64,000 nt of DNA from Flavobacterium marginilacus (GCF_026870155.1 NZ_CP113975.1:1922001-1986000); one strand, 5' to 3'; positions 45,515 to 54,909 are shown, counted from the stretch's first letter. The notes: a model not told the origin generated them from the letters alone. A program made the numbers and translations.

Positions 45515-46801
45515 TTGAGAACTTCTATTTACAAATTTATTGAGGATCCAATAGCTTTTAAGCGAAAGCTGGTGAGCTGGGGACAGCAGTTTCGGGAAAT
45601 AACTTTTCTGGATAGTAATTCATTTTCCGATGAATATTCCAGATTTGATTGTGTTCTGGCCACTGATGCTTTTACTTCTATAAAAACCGATTATGATAAT
45701 GCTTTTGATGATTTAAAGCAATATCAGCAGACAGCAAAAGACTGGTTATTTGGTTATTTGGCATATGATTTAAAAAATGATACAGAGCATTTAAAATCCG
45801 ATAATTTTGATGGTCTGGATTTTCCGGATTTATTTTTTTTTCAGCCAAAAAAATTATTTCTGCTAAAGGAAGATCAGCTGGAAATTCAGTACCTTAATAT
45901 GTGTGATGATGAAATTGAAGAAGATTTTGAAAACATCATTAATTACAAAATTGAGACAAATGTTCCTGCTGATGCCGTTTTGATACAGCAGCGGATCTCA
46001 AAGCAGCATTATTTAGATAAAGTTTCTAAATTATTAGCTCATATTAATCAGGGAGATGTTTATGAGGTTAATTTCTGTATGGAGTTTTTTGCAGAAAATG
46101 CCAATATAAATCCTTTGGAAAAATTTCTGAAACTTAATGAAATTTCGCAGGCGCCGTTTACCGTTTTCTTTAAGAATAACAAGCAGTTTCTGCTTTCTGC
46201 CTCTCCTGAAAGATATATTAAAAAAGAAGGCGATATTCTCATTTCCCAGCCTATAAAAGGAACTTCAAAACGTTTTTTAGATCCTGTTGAGGATGAACTG
46301 TCTAAAAATAATCTGGCACAAGATCCTAAAGAAAGAGCAGAGAATATCATGATAACCGACTTGGTTCGTAATGATTTGTCGCATACCGCTCAGAAAGCTT
46401 CTGTTATTGTAAAAGAGCTTTGCGGAATTTATTCTTTTTTGCAGGTGCATCAGATGATTTCTACGATCACTTCCAAAATGGATTTGAAATATGCACCCGT
46501 CGATGCACTCAGAACTACATTTCCTATGGGGAGCATGACTGGTGCTCCTAAATATGCTGCTATGGAAATCATAGAAAAGCTGGAGGAGACCAAACGCGGT
46601 TTGTACAGCGGTGCAGTGGGATATTTTTCGCCCAATGGAGATTTTGATTTTAATGTTGTAATCCGCAGTATTCTGTATAATCAGGAAAAGCATTATGTGT
46701 CTTTTTCGGTAGGAAGCGCAATAACTTCGCTGTCTATTCCTGAAAAAGAATATGAAGAGTGTCTGCTGAAAGCAAAAGCGATGCATGAGGTTTTGCAGTG
46801 A
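45515..46801 (+). CDS. pabB: Aminodeoxychorismate synthase component I
   Basis: 428 residues. It aminates chorismate to 4-amino-4-deoxychorismate, the first step to p-aminobenzoate for folate. The chorismate-binding domain shows PIKGTSKRF, the region DPKERAENIMITDLVRNDLS, FPMGSMTGAPKYAAMEIIE and YSGAVGYFSPNGDFDFNVVIRS. Start: a stop lies just upstream in frame (45509) and the next ATG is far inside the domain, so the TTG at 45515 (reading MRTSIYKFIEDP) must be used. The PIKGT Lys favours PabB over TrpE. No glutaminase subunit (PabA) is nearby. Confidence 0.9.
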   Translation: MRTSIYKFIEDPIAFKRKLVSWGQQFREITFLDSNSFSDEYSRFDCVLATDAFTSIKTDYDNAFDDLKQYQQTAKDWLFGYLAYDLKNDTEHLKSDNFDGLDFPDLFFFQPKKLFLLKEDQLEIQYLNMCDDEIEEDFENIINYKIETNVPADAVLIQQRISKQHYLDKVSKLLAHINQGDVYEVNFCMEFFAENANINPLEKFLKLNEISQAPFTVFFKNNKQFLLSASPERYIKKEGDILISQPIKGTSKRFLDPVEDELSKNNLAQDPKERAENIMITDLVRNDLSHTAQKASVIVKELCGIYSFLQVHQMISTITSKMDLKYAPVDALRTTFPMGSMTGAPKYAAMEIIEKLEETKRGLYSGAVGYFSPNGDFDFNVVIRSILYNQEKHYVSFSVGSAITSLSIPEKEYEECLLKAKAMHEVLQ

Positions 46802-47110
46802 ATGGCTTGATATGATTCTTATAGCTCTTTAGTGTATTTGTCTTTCACGTTCTAAGAAAACTATCTTGAATTGTATAAACCAACACTAATTAATTTACTT
46901 CGTCTGTTCGCTAAGGCTCGAGTGTGAAAATTTGTGCAATTTGTGGCAAATAAATACGCTCAACAATCTTTGCAGGCTTTATGTAAGCTAATCATATTAT
47001 AGAATTTAAAATTCATAATTCATAATGGTTTATTTATTCCACGCATATTTGCGTTATCTGCAGACTATTTTGTAATTTTTGGATTAAATAATAATCAGTA
47101 TTTTTGATGT
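46802..47110. other. Gap between pabB and tilS
   Basis: 309 bp. It contains a diverged copy (about 46895-46945) of the TTCGCTA..GCTCG-type sequence seen near 41660. A TATTTTTG at 47099-47106 fits the -7 motif but sits only 4 bp before the tilS ATG, so it is doubtful as a promoter unless the mRNA is leaderless. Confidence 0.45.
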
Positions 47111-48418
47111 ATGAAAAACATTCTGCAAAACCATATCGATAATGAAATCCCGTATTTGAAGAAAAAAAAACTGCTTCTAGCCGTAAGCGGCGGTTTGGAC
47201 AGTATGGTTTTATTGCGTTTGTTTCAGGAACTGCAGTATGATATTGCTATTGCTCACTGCAATTTTCAGCTTCGGGGAATGGAAAGTTTTGGAGATCAAA
47301 AATTTATTCAAGACTATGCAGATGCAAATAGAATTCCAATTTTTGTAACACAGTTCGATACTCAGGCTTTTGCAAAAGATTATAAATTGTCAACACAGGT
47401 TGCAGCGAGAGAATTGAGATATAATTGGTTCTATGAACTGTTAGAAACCGAAAAATTTGATTACCTGCTGACAGCCCATCATGCCGATGACAATCTTGAA
47501 ACTTTTTTGATAAATCTCACGCGGGGAACCGGATTGGAAGGACTGACTGGAATTCCCGTGCAGAATAACAGAGTTGTAAGACCTTTACTGTTTTTCTCCC
47601 GCCAGGAAATTGAAAATTATGCTATTGCAAATGCTGTTGAATGGCGTGAAGACAGCAGTAATGCCTCTGATAAATATGTGCGGAACAAAATCCGTCATCA
47701 TTTGATTCCGGTTTTAAAAGAGCTGAATCCTAATTTTATGAGCTCCTTTCATAATACCGAACGCTATCTGCAGGAATCTTTGGCAATGGTCGAAGATGCA
47801 GCTATTATGGTGTATCAGCAAGTAGCAAATGAAGTGGGTGATCAAATTCATTTTGATTTAAATCAATTGATGAAACTTCCCAATTATCAGTCGTATTTGT
47901 ACCAATGGCTTAAAGAATTTGGCTTTACAGCTTGGGATGATATTTATGACTTGGTTAACAGCCAGTCCGGCAAGCAGGTTTTTGCTGCTGATTTTCGTTT
48001 GCTGAAAGACAGAGATTCTCTTATTTTATCGCCGATTGATGAAACTGAGGAAGTGGAGTTTTTGATTGATGAAAGTACGAAAGAAATTAAGATTCCCTTA
48101 AAAATGGCCTTTTCTAAAGTTACTGCCATTTCTGTTGCTTCAAATACAGTTATATTTGTGGACGCTGATCAATTAGTGTATCCATTGGTTTTGCGAAAAT
48201 GGAAAACGGGTGATGTATTCTCACCTTTTGGAATGGGCGGAAAGTCAAAAAAAGTGAGCAAGCTTTATAAAGACGAAAAACTGTCTTTAATCGAAAAAGA
48301 GAACACCTGGCTTTTGTGTTCCAATAATCAGATTGTCTGGGTCATTGGAATAAGAGCAGACGAAAGATTCAGAACCATAAATTCGACCAAAAACATACTC
48401 AAAATAGAATTAATTTAG
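47111..48418 (+). CDS. tilS: tRNA(Ile)-lysidine synthetase
   Basis: 435 residues. It adds lysine to C34 of the CAU-anticodon tRNA-Ile so that it reads AUA instead of AUG, using ATP. The PP-loop motif SGGLDSMVLL is at residues 26-35, followed by HCNFQLRG, LLTAHHADDNLETFLINL and the C-terminal lysidine-synthetase domain (VYPLVLRKWKTGDVFSPFGMGGKSKKVSKLYKDEKL). Essential in most bacteria. dsbD starts 9 bp after its stop, so both are probably cotranscribed. Confidence 0.95.
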   Translation: MKNILQNHIDNEIPYLKKKKLLLAVSGGLDSMVLLRLFQELQYDIAIAHCNFQLRGMESFGDQKFIQDYADANRIPIFVTQFDTQAFAKDYKLSTQVAARELRYNWFYELLETEKFDYLLTAHHADDNLETFLINLTRGTGLEGLTGIPVQNNRVVRPLLFFSRQEIENYAIANAVEWREDSSNASDKYVRNKIRHHLIPVLKELNPNFMSSFHNTERYLQESLAMVEDAAIMVYQQVANEVGDQIHFDLNQLMKLPNYQSYLYQWLKEFGFTAWDDIYDLVNSQSGKQVFAADFRLLKDRDSLILSPIDETEEVEFLIDESTKEIKIPLKMAFSKVTAISVASNTVIFVDADQLVYPLVLRKWKTGDVFSPFGMGGKSKKVSKLYKDEKLSLIEKENTWLLCSNNQIVWVIGIRADERFRTINSTKNILKIELI

Positions 48419-48427
48419 AAACTGATA

Positions 48428-50458
48428 ATGAAGAAAATACTTTTTATACTGTTTGCTTTTCTAGCTTTCACCAAAGCAGATGCACAAGTTCTGGATCCTG
48501 CAAAATGGACAACATCTATTGAAAAAAAATCGGAAACTAATTACATTTTAACTTTTAATGCCGTAATCGAAAAGGATTGGCATATTTATTCACAGTTTAC
48601 TCCAGACGGAGGACCGCTGCCTCTGGAAATTATTTTTAAAGACCAAAAAGGGAATTTTGATTTAGTAGGCAAAGCCAAAGAAAGCAAGACAACTAAGGCT
48701 TTTAACGATGTTTTTGGTGTTGATGAAATTTTCTTTCATGATAAAGCTCAGATTCAGCAGGAAATAAAGCTTATAAATACTAAAGTTACAGCTATTCAGG
48801 CAGAATTGAATTATCAGATATGTAAAGAGGTTTGTATCAATCTGGAAAAGAAATTTACTTTCAAAATTCCAGGAGCGGCAGCAACAGCAGTGACAACAGA
48901 AAAGCTAGCCGTTACAGATACAAAACTAGATACTGTTAAAACTGATACGGCAGCTGCAATTACCGTAACTGCAAAAGAAGATATAAAACCGGTTGAAAAT
49001 AAAACTGCAGAGCAGCCAAAACCTGCCACAGAAAAAGGATTATGGTCGATTTTTTTGTTAGCTTTTTTTGGTGGGTTAATTGCAACTTTTACTCCTTGCG
49101 TTTTTCCTATGATTCCAATGACGGTGAGTTTTTTTCTTAAGCAATCTACAAATAAAGTAAAAGGTAAGTTTAATGCCTTATTTTATGGTTTTTGTATCGT
49201 TGCAATCTGTGTAGTTTTGACGGTTCCATTTCATATTTTAGAAGGAATTAGTAGAGATATTTTTTCTGAAATTTCAACAAATGTTTATTTGAACTTGACG
49301 TTTTTTATAATTTTTGTTGTTTTTGCTATCTCATTTTTTGGAGCTTTTGAAATTACAATGCCAAATAAAATGGCGAATAAAGTTGATAATGCTTCTAATA
49401 CAGGAGGCTTGATCGGGATATTTTTTATGGCATTAACCCTTATAATAGTTTCGTTTTCATGTATAGGTCCAGCATTAGGATTTGTTTTTGGAACTTCTTT
49501 GAATTCTGATGGAGGTGCAAAGATTTTATCTTTAGCAATGTTTGGTTTTGGGTTAGGATTAGCGTTGCCTTTTATGTTTTTTGCATTAGCACCAAGTTTA
49601 TTAAGTAATTTGCCAAAATCAGGAGGATGGTTGAATACTGTAAAAGTTGTTTTTGGATTTATTGAATTAGCGTTGGCGTTTAAATTCTTATCTAATGCTG
49701 ATATTGGGTTAGATTTGCATTTTTTAGAAAGAGAAGTTTTTATATCAATTTGGATTGCTATTTTTGGAACATTAGGACTATATTTATTTGGGAAAATTAC
49801 TTTACCGCATGATAGTCCATTTAGTCATATCTCGGTCGGAAGAATGTTATTAGGTTTGATTACTTTTGCGTTTACAATTTATCTCATCCCTGGACTTTGG
49901 GGAGCTCCTCTGAAGCTTGTTTCTGCATTTCCTCCGCCAATGACATATAGCGAAAGCCCTAATGGGGTTGGTAATAGATCAGTTATGAATGAGAATGTTC
50001 TGCCAAAAGGAGCTGTTTTGGGTGTACATAACTTAATGTCTTTTGAAGATTATGAACAAGGATTGGCTTATGCGAAAAAAGTTAATAAACCAGTTTTAAT
50101 TGATTTTACAGGCAAACAATGTGTTAATTGTCGATTGATGGAAAATAATGTATGGTCTGATGAATCAGTTTTAAAAATATTAAAAAATGATGTGGTTTTA
50201 ATTTCTTTATATGGAGACGATAAAAAAGTATTACCGCTGAATGAGCAATATATTTCTAAAGAAACAGGTAGTGAAATTAATACTATTGGTGAAAAGTGGA
50301 GTGAATTTCAAATTCAGAGATTTAAAAACAATTCTAGGCCTTATTATGTTCTTTTAGATTTGAATGAAAAAGAGCTAAATACTCCAGTTTCTTATACGTC
50401 AGATATAGAGGAATATGAGACTTGGCTAAAAGCTGGTATTTCAAATTTTAAGAAATAA
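48428..50458 (+). CDS. dsbD: Thiol:disulfide interchange protein DsbD
   Basis: 676 residues carrying electrons from cytoplasmic thioredoxin to the periplasm. Parts: signal peptide (FILFAFLAFTKADAQ), N-terminal immunoglobulin-like domain with the pair in CKEVC, a low-complexity Ala/Thr/Val linker (about 155-200), eight-helix core with Cys224 (FTPCVFPMIP) and Cys345 (SFSCIGPALG), and C-terminal thioredoxin domain with Cys565/Cys568 (GKQCVNCRLME). All redox cysteines are present. From about 49050 onward the codons become visibly richer in A/T (TTA, GGA, ATT) than in the N-terminal third. It follows tilS by 9 bp. Confidence 0.93.
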   Translation: MKKILFILFAFLAFTKADAQVLDPAKWTTSIEKKSETNYILTFNAVIEKDWHIYSQFTPDGGPLPLEIIFKDQKGNFDLVGKAKESKTTKAFNDVFGVDEIFFHDKAQIQQEIKLINTKVTAIQAELNYQICKEVCINLEKKFTFKIPGAAATAVTTEKLAVTDTKLDTVKTDTAAAITVTAKEDIKPVENKTAEQPKPATEKGLWSIFLLAFFGGLIATFTPCVFPMIPMTVSFFLKQSTNKVKGKFNALFYGFCIVAICVVLTVPFHILEGISRDIFSEISTNVYLNLTFFIIFVVFAISFFGAFEITMPNKMANKVDNASNTGGLIGIFFMALTLIIVSFSCIGPALGFVFGTSLNSDGGAKILSLAMFGFGLGLALPFMFFALAPSLLSNLPKSGGWLNTVKVVFGFIELALAFKFLSNADIGLDLHFLEREVFISIWIAIFGTLGLYLFGKITLPHDSPFSHISVGRMLLGLITFAFTIYLIPGLWGAPLKLVSAFPPPMTYSESPNGVGNRSVMNENVLPKGAVLGVHNLMSFEDYEQGLAYAKKVNKPVLIDFTGKQCVNCRLMENNVWSDESVLKILKNDVVLISLYGDDKKVLPLNEQYISKETGSEINTIGEKWSEFQIQRFKNNSRPYYVLLDLNEKELNTPVSYTSDIEEYETWLKAGISNFKK

Positions 50459-50480
50459 TTTTAGATGCAAGATTTATAAA

Positions 50481-50534
50481 AGCATTCTACTAAGAAGTAA
50501 TTAAAAATTAGCTTTTTGGTGGAATGTTTTTTTT
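50481..50534 (+). terminator. Terminator after dsbD
   Basis: CATTCTACT (50483-50491) pairs with GGTGGAATG (50518-50526), counting G-T pairs, and is followed by eight Ts. It overlaps the stop region of the convergent FMN reductase gene. Confidence 0.55.
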
Positions 50535-51072
50535 AAGAGAGATTTACTAATGTTGTAAAAGCATCGATAAATTTTAGGAAATTCTTTTCGGTTTTATTAT
50601 CTGAAAATTGTTCTTGCTCGTTAATTTTACCTTTCGCGCCTTGAATCAATAAAGTAGTCTCATCAGTGAATTTGGACATCAAAGTTCTCATAATAAGCTG
50701 TAGTTCTTCGTGTGCTTTTTCTCCGCTTGCAGAGGCAGTTATAAGTCCAGTTGGCTTGTCTAAAAAAACAGTTGTCGAAACACACCATTCAATTGCATTT
50801 TTTAATCCGCTTGGGATGCTAAAAACATATTCAGGAGTACATATTAATAAGCCATCAGCTTTATCAATGTTATTTCTGAACTCAGTTATTGCTTCAGGCG
50901 GGCTGCCTGCTGAAAGTTCCGGATCAAAATGAGGCAGTATTTTCAAATCTTTAAATACAGTAAAACTGAAAACGTCTTTAGTTAAACGGATGAAAATGTC
51001 AGTTAATTTTTCGTTTACAGAATTTTTACCGGCACTTCCAATTAGTATAAAAATATTTTTTCTGCTGCTCAT
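50533..51072 (-). CDS. NADPH-dependent FMN reductase-like flavoprotein
   Basis: 179-residue flavodoxin-like protein. The FMN-binding loop is IGSAGKNSVNEKL near the start, and the family signature TPEYVFSIPSGLKNAIEW (about 79-96) is present. It probably reduces FMN, quinones or azo compounds with NADPH; the substrate is unknown. Single gene, converging with dsbD. Confidence 0.85.
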   Translation of the reverse strand: MSSRKNIFILIGSAGKNSVNEKLTDIFIRLTKDVFSFTVFKDLKILPHFDPELSAGSPPEAITEFRNNIDKADGLLICTPEYVFSIPSGLKNAIEWCVSTTVFLDKPTGLITASASGEKAHEELQLIMRTLMSKFTDETTLLIQGAKGKINEQEQFSDNKTEKNFLKFIDAFTTLVNLS

Positions 51073-51203
51073 TGCAATTTTCTCTGGTTTATTTGTTTTG
51101 TGGCGTATGTGTTTCTATGCCAAATATTTTTGTATGGCTTCTTTTGGCTAAGATAACAGTTTATTGAAGAAAATTTGTAAATAAAACATTGGCAGATAGG
51201 CAT

Positions 51204-51236
51204 AAAAAAACACTCTGAAAATAAATTCCAGAGTGT
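51204..51236 (-). terminator. Terminator after amt 1
   Basis: ACACTCTG and CAGAGTGT form a perfect 8-bp stem with an 11-base loop, followed on the minus strand by seven Ts. It lies 28 bp after the amt 1 stop. Confidence 0.88.
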
Positions 51237-51263
51237 TAATTTGTAGTATTTGATATTTGGCTT

Positions 51264-52589
51264 TTATAAATATTCTCCGTGTTGCGAGATGTCTAATCCT
51301 AGTTCTTCTTTTTCTTCAGTAACTCTTAATGGAGTGATTTTATTCACAATAAAGAATAAAGCGTAAGAAGCAGTGAAAGCAAATATAGAAACGATAACTA
51401 ATGCTTTTAATTGAATTAAAAACAAAGTTGGATCTCCGAAAATTAAACCTTGGTTATCACCTACGATTGGGTTAACAGCTTTTGAAGCAAAAACACCAGT
51501 TAAAAGCATACCTACCATACCGCCGACACCGTGACAGGCGAATACATCCAAAGCATCATCAATTTTTCCTTTAGGAAATTTGCTTACAACAAGATTACTT
51601 ACAATACTTGCGATGATACCTATTGCCATAGCGTGAGGAATGCTTACAAATCCGGCAGCAGGTGTGATAGCAACTAATCCAACTACTGCACCGATAGAAG
51701 CTCCCATTGCAGAAAGTTTGTGTCCCATAATTTTATCTAGGAATACCCATCCCATTGCGGCAGCAGCAGCAGCTACAGTTGTAGTTCCTAATGCCTGCGC
51801 AGCAAGACTTCCAGATCCTGCAGCAGAACCTGCATTGAATCCAAACCATCCAAACCATAATAAACCAGTTCCTAATAATACATAAGTAATACGGGCAGGG
51901 TTAGTCTTTTGAACTTTTCTTTTTCCTAAGAAGATTGCTCCAGCAAGAGCAGCCCATCCTGCACTCATGTGTACTACAGTTCCTCCTGCAAAATCCAATA
52001 CTCCCCATCCAAAGAATAATCCGTCAGGATGCCAAGTCATGTGGCATAATGGAGCATACACAACTAATATAAATAAGACCATAAATAATAGGTAGGCCCA
52101 AAAACGAACTCTTTCTGCAAAAGCTCCCGTAACCAAAGCCGGTGTGATAATCGCAAATTTAGCCTGAAATAAAGCAAATAAAATCATTGGGATTGTCGGA
52201 GCCAATTCCCAAGCAGTGTTGGCGCTTACATTATTGAATAATAGGTTTGAGGACGGATCTCCGATAATACCTCCAATTGACGGTCCAAAGCATAATCCAA
52301 ATCCAATTAGAACCCATAATACTGTTACCACGACCATTGCCATGTAGCTTTGCAGCATAGTACTGATGACATTCTTTTTGCCAACCATTCCTCCATAAAA
52401 GAATCCAAGTCCTGGCGTCATTAATAATACGAGAGCGGTTGCTACAATCATCCACGCTGTGTCTCCTGTGTCTAGTTTTAATTCAATAACATGAGCTCCT
52501 AATGTTTTGGATTCATTAAGAAAATGAATTGAAAAAATGGATAATACCAGAATTGTGATAAGTATCACACTTAAAATAATTTTTCGCAT
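51264..52589 (-). CDS. amt: Ammonium transporter (Amt family) 1
   Basis: 441 residues with a signal-like first helix and 11 core helices. It conducts ammonium across the inner membrane. The twin pore histidines are visible in DFAGGTVVHMSAGW and DVFACHGVGGMVG; the entry region has TPGLGFFYGGMVGKKN. It ends in a charged tail (VTEEKEELGLDISQHGEYL). A very similar paralogue lies 2.3 kb upstream beyond an insertion sequence. No P-II (GlnK) gene is near either copy, although Amt genes are often paired with one. Confidence 0.94.
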   Translation of the reverse strand: MRKIILSVILITILVLSIFSIHFLNESKTLGAHVIELKLDTGDTAWMIVATALVLLMTPGLGFFYGGMVGKKNVISTMLQSYMAMVVVTVLWVLIGFGLCFGPSIGGIIGDPSSNLLFNNVSANTAWELAPTIPMILFALFQAKFAIITPALVTGAFAERVRFWAYLLFMVLFILVVYAPLCHMTWHPDGLFFGWGVLDFAGGTVVHMSAGWAALAGAIFLGKRKVQKTNPARITYVLLGTGLLWFGWFGFNAGSAAGSGSLAAQALGTTTVAAAAAAMGWVFLDKIMGHKLSAMGASIGAVVGLVAITPAAGFVSIPHAMAIGIIASIVSNLVVSKFPKGKIDDALDVFACHGVGGMVGMLLTGVFASKAVNPIVGDNQGLIFGDPTLFLIQLKALVIVSIFAFTASYALFFIVNKITPLRVTEEKEELGLDISQHGEYL

Positions 52590-53117
52590 AGTTTTTTGAT
52601 TTTAATTTTTTATAAATGTATCAAATGATTTAATAGCTACCAAAAAATAAGGGTGTAATGGGTTATTTTTACAAATATTCTATTTAGCACCCTAATATTT
52701 TGAGGGGTGTTTATTTTTTGAAGCAAAAAAAAAGAATGTGTTAATGAAGTTTTAAGTTTTTTTTAAGGTTTGTATTTTAATTAACAGTTTTTGGGTGAAA
52801 TAATCGCCTATTTTGGCAATTCAGCGAGCATTTTGTTAATGATTACTTAAAATTGTTTCAAAAGGAGATTGTTTAAATGTGGTTTAATCTTCCTTTTTAG
52901 GGAGGTTTGCAGGGGAAGAGGAGGTGTTTTTTAAGATTCAGACGCTTTATCATTATACTTAAATTTGTTAAATTTATTTAAAAAATGTTAAATAGCGTTG
53001 TTTTTTTATGCTTATTTATCTGATTTATAGTTTTTTATTTGCTGTATGCGTTTTTGAATGAGTCTTTGTTGTCTGTTCTGAGAAAAGATTTAAACGTAAG
53101 CTAATAATAGAGTAAAA
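52590..53117. other. Upstream region of amt 1, up to the IS element
   Basis: 528 bp. It contains the block at 52649-52710 shared with the amt 2 leader. The rest is AT-rich with no believable ORF. It probably also holds what was the region downstream of amt 2 before the IS inserted. Confidence 0.5.
52649..52710 (-). promoter_or_regulatory. Upstream block shared with amt 2
   Basis: Read on the plus strand, AAGGGTGTAATGGGTTATTTTT is followed about 40 bp on by ACCCTAATATTTTGAGGGG. The same two parts occur at 56305-56364 above amt 2 at equal distance from the start codon (60 versus 57 bp). It is a candidate operator or promoter region, perhaps for nitrogen control. Confidence 0.5.
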
Positions 53118-53122
53118 AAAAA

Positions 53123-53157
53123 GAGGCTGTCCAAAAAGTAAGGACAGCCTTTTTTTT
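53123..53157. terminator. Left IS end hairpin
   Basis: GGCTGTCC and GGACAGCC form a perfect 8-bp stem with a 9-base loop (AAAAAGTAA) and T runs on both strands (eight Ts on plus, nine on minus). It can stop readthrough into the transposase gene from the left and transcription leaving the IS. Confidence 0.75.
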
Positions 53158-53206
53158 GCTGTTTTTAATCTAAAATAGTATCTTAGAGTTGCACAAAAAA
53201 CGAGCA

Positions 53207-54877
53207 ATGGCTAAAGTAATATTTAAATCGCAATCGATCAATACACCGGAACTTTTTCCGATAAATATTTTTGATAAAATTTCAGAAAACCACCTTGTCC
53301 GCTTAGTGGACAAGGTCGTCAATTCATTGGATATAAGCCATATACTTAAAAAATATAAAGGAGGAGGGACCTCGGCTTATCATCCCAGAATGATGCTTAA
53401 AGTTTTGTTTTACAGCTATTTGAGCAACACTTATTCCTGCCGAAAAATAGCAAAAGCACTCACCGAGAACATTCATTTTATGTTTATTTCAGGCAACTCA
53501 ACCCCTGATTTTAGAACCATCAACGATTTTAGAGGAAAGGTTCTAAAAGAAAACATCAAAGATTTATTTGCAGAAGTAGTCAAAATGCTTGTGGAAATGG
53601 GCTATGTCAGTCTGGATATCCAATACATCGATGGAACAAAAATTGAAGCCAAATCCAACAAATACACCTTTGTCTGGCGGGGTTCTATAGAGAAATACAA
53701 AGAAAAACTCGAAGTAAAAATCAACAGCATCTTATCCGATATCGAAAACAGTATTTTATCAGATAATCAAGAAGTCAACAAGGAAGAATTACCAAAAAAA
53801 ATAAACTCGGAAGAGCTGAAAGAAAAATTATCAGAACTCAATAAAAAACTCAAAGAGCCCAACAAGAAGATAACCAAAGAGCTTGAAAAGCTTCAGGAAG
53901 AGCACCTGCCAAAGCTTGAAAAATACGAAAAAGATTTAGTGATTTTAGGCAATAGAAACTCCTACAGCAAAACAGATCCTGACGCTACCTTTATGAGAAT
54001 GAAGGAAGACCATATGAAAAACGGACAGTTAAAACCTGCATACAATCCTCAGATTTCTACTGAAAATCAATTCATTACCAATGTAACCATTCATCAGACA
54101 CCTAACGACACTACGACTTTAAAATCCCATCTGGAGGAATTTGAAAAAATGTATCAAAAACAAAGCAAAACAGTTGTAGCCGATGCTGGTTATGGAAGCG
54201 AAGAAAACTACGAAATGCTTGAAAATAAAGATATAACGGCCTATGTAAAGTATAATTATTTTCACAAAGAACAGAAGAAAAAAATGAAGGACAATCCGTT
54301 TCTTGTCCAGAATTTGTTCTACAATATACAGCAGGATTTTTATGTGTGTCCAATGGGACAAAGAATGGAAAACATTGGCAGTGGAAAACGGACATCGGCC
54401 AACGGATACGAATCACAAGTATCTTATTATCAAGCAAAAAGATGTGATGGATGTCCACTTAGAAGTTTGTGCCATAAAGCCAAAGGAAACAGAACAATAG
54501 AAGTAAACCACCGCCTGAACCAATTAAGGGCTCAGGCCAAAGAGCTGCTCATGAGCGAAAAAGGACTCGAACACCGAAGCAAACGCCCAATAGAAGTTGA
54601 AGCAGTATTCGGACAGCTAAAAAACAACAATAAATTCAGCCGGTTTACTTTCACAAGCATCGAAAAAGTGGAAATGGAATTTCTATTGATGGCTATCGGG
54701 CATAATTTCAGAAAAATGATAGCAAAGAACAATGATGCGTCGAAAACTCATCTAAAAATCTCCTTCAGAGTTCTAAATAGAGCTATAAAAGTCGAAATTC
54801 ACTTTTTAAATACTGTAACAGAATATTTTTTCATTAATCAACCAACCCAAAATCGATTCCTGAAATTTGCAGCATAA
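53207..54877 (+). CDS. IS1182-family transposase
   Basis: 556 residues from the ATG at 53207; a TTG at 53189 only adds six residues. The N-terminal DUF772-like region (HPRMMLKVLFYSYLSNTYSCRKIAKAL) is followed by a DDE core: Asp142 (IQYIDGTKIEAKS), Asp326 (VVADAGYGSEENY) and Glu465 (RPIEVEAVFGQLKNN). A lysine/glutamate-rich coiled-coil insert lies at about 165-250. A Cys cluster follows (CPMGQRM, CDGCPLRSLCHKAKG), typical of this family. Length and catalytic residues indicate an active enzyme. It fills the IS and ends 32 bp before the right tip. Confidence 0.93.
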   Translation: MAKVIFKSQSINTPELFPINIFDKISENHLVRLVDKVVNSLDISHILKKYKGGGTSAYHPRMMLKVLFYSYLSNTYSCRKIAKALTENIHFMFISGNSTPDFRTINDFRGKVLKENIKDLFAEVVKMLVEMGYVSLDIQYIDGTKIEAKSNKYTFVWRGSIEKYKEKLEVKINSILSDIENSILSDNQEVNKEELPKKINSEELKEKLSELNKKLKEPNKKITKELEKLQEEHLPKLEKYEKDLVILGNRNSYSKTDPDATFMRMKEDHMKNGQLKPAYNPQISTENQFITNVTIHQTPNDTTTLKSHLEEFEKMYQKQSKTVVADAGYGSEENYEMLENKDITAYVKYNYFHKEQKKKMKDNPFLVQNLFYNIQQDFYVCPMGQRMENIGSGKRTSANGYESQVSYYQAKRCDGCPLRSLCHKAKGNRTIEVNHRLNQLRAQAKELLMSEKGLEHRSKRPIEVEAVFGQLKNNNKFSRFTFTSIEKVEMEFLLMAIGHNFRKMIAKNNDASKTHLKISFRVLNRAIKVEIHFLNTVTEYFFINQPTQNRFLKFAA

Positions 54878-54880
54878 AAA

Positions 54881-54909
54881 AAGCTGTCCTTTTCGGACAG
54901 CCTCTTTTT
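54881..54909. terminator. Right IS end hairpin
   Basis: GCTGTCC and GGACAGC form a 7-bp stem with a TTTTC loop. On plus it is followed by CTCTTTTT and ends the transposase transcript. On minus the same hairpin is followed by TTTTTTT and is the first terminator downstream of amt 2. Confidence 0.75.

Larger units (their letters stand above)
53118..54909 (+). mobile_element. Complete IS1182-family insertion sequence
   Basis: About 1.79 kb. The ends are inverted repeats: left AAAAAGAGGCTGTCC..., right (reverse complement) AAAAAGAGGCTGTCC..., identical over 15 bases and continuing with small differences to a second GGACAGC block. Each end folds into a terminator-like hairpin. It carries one intact transposase gene. 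I cannot fix a target duplication because the left junction lies in a run of nine As. It sits between the two amt genes, 22 bp from the amt 2 stop, and breaks no gene that I can see. Confidence 0.88.

Noticed and set aside
46277..46786. 169-codon minus-strand ORF
   Set aside because: It lies wholly antisense to pabB and has no domain or signal.
47099..47106. TATTTTTG as tilS promoter
   Set aside because: It fits the -7 pattern but ends 4 bp before the start codon, too close unless the mRNA is leaderless.
53025..53207. 60-codon minus-strand ORF spanning the left IS end
   Set aside because: It crosses the IS boundary, so cannot be an old gene, and has no motif.
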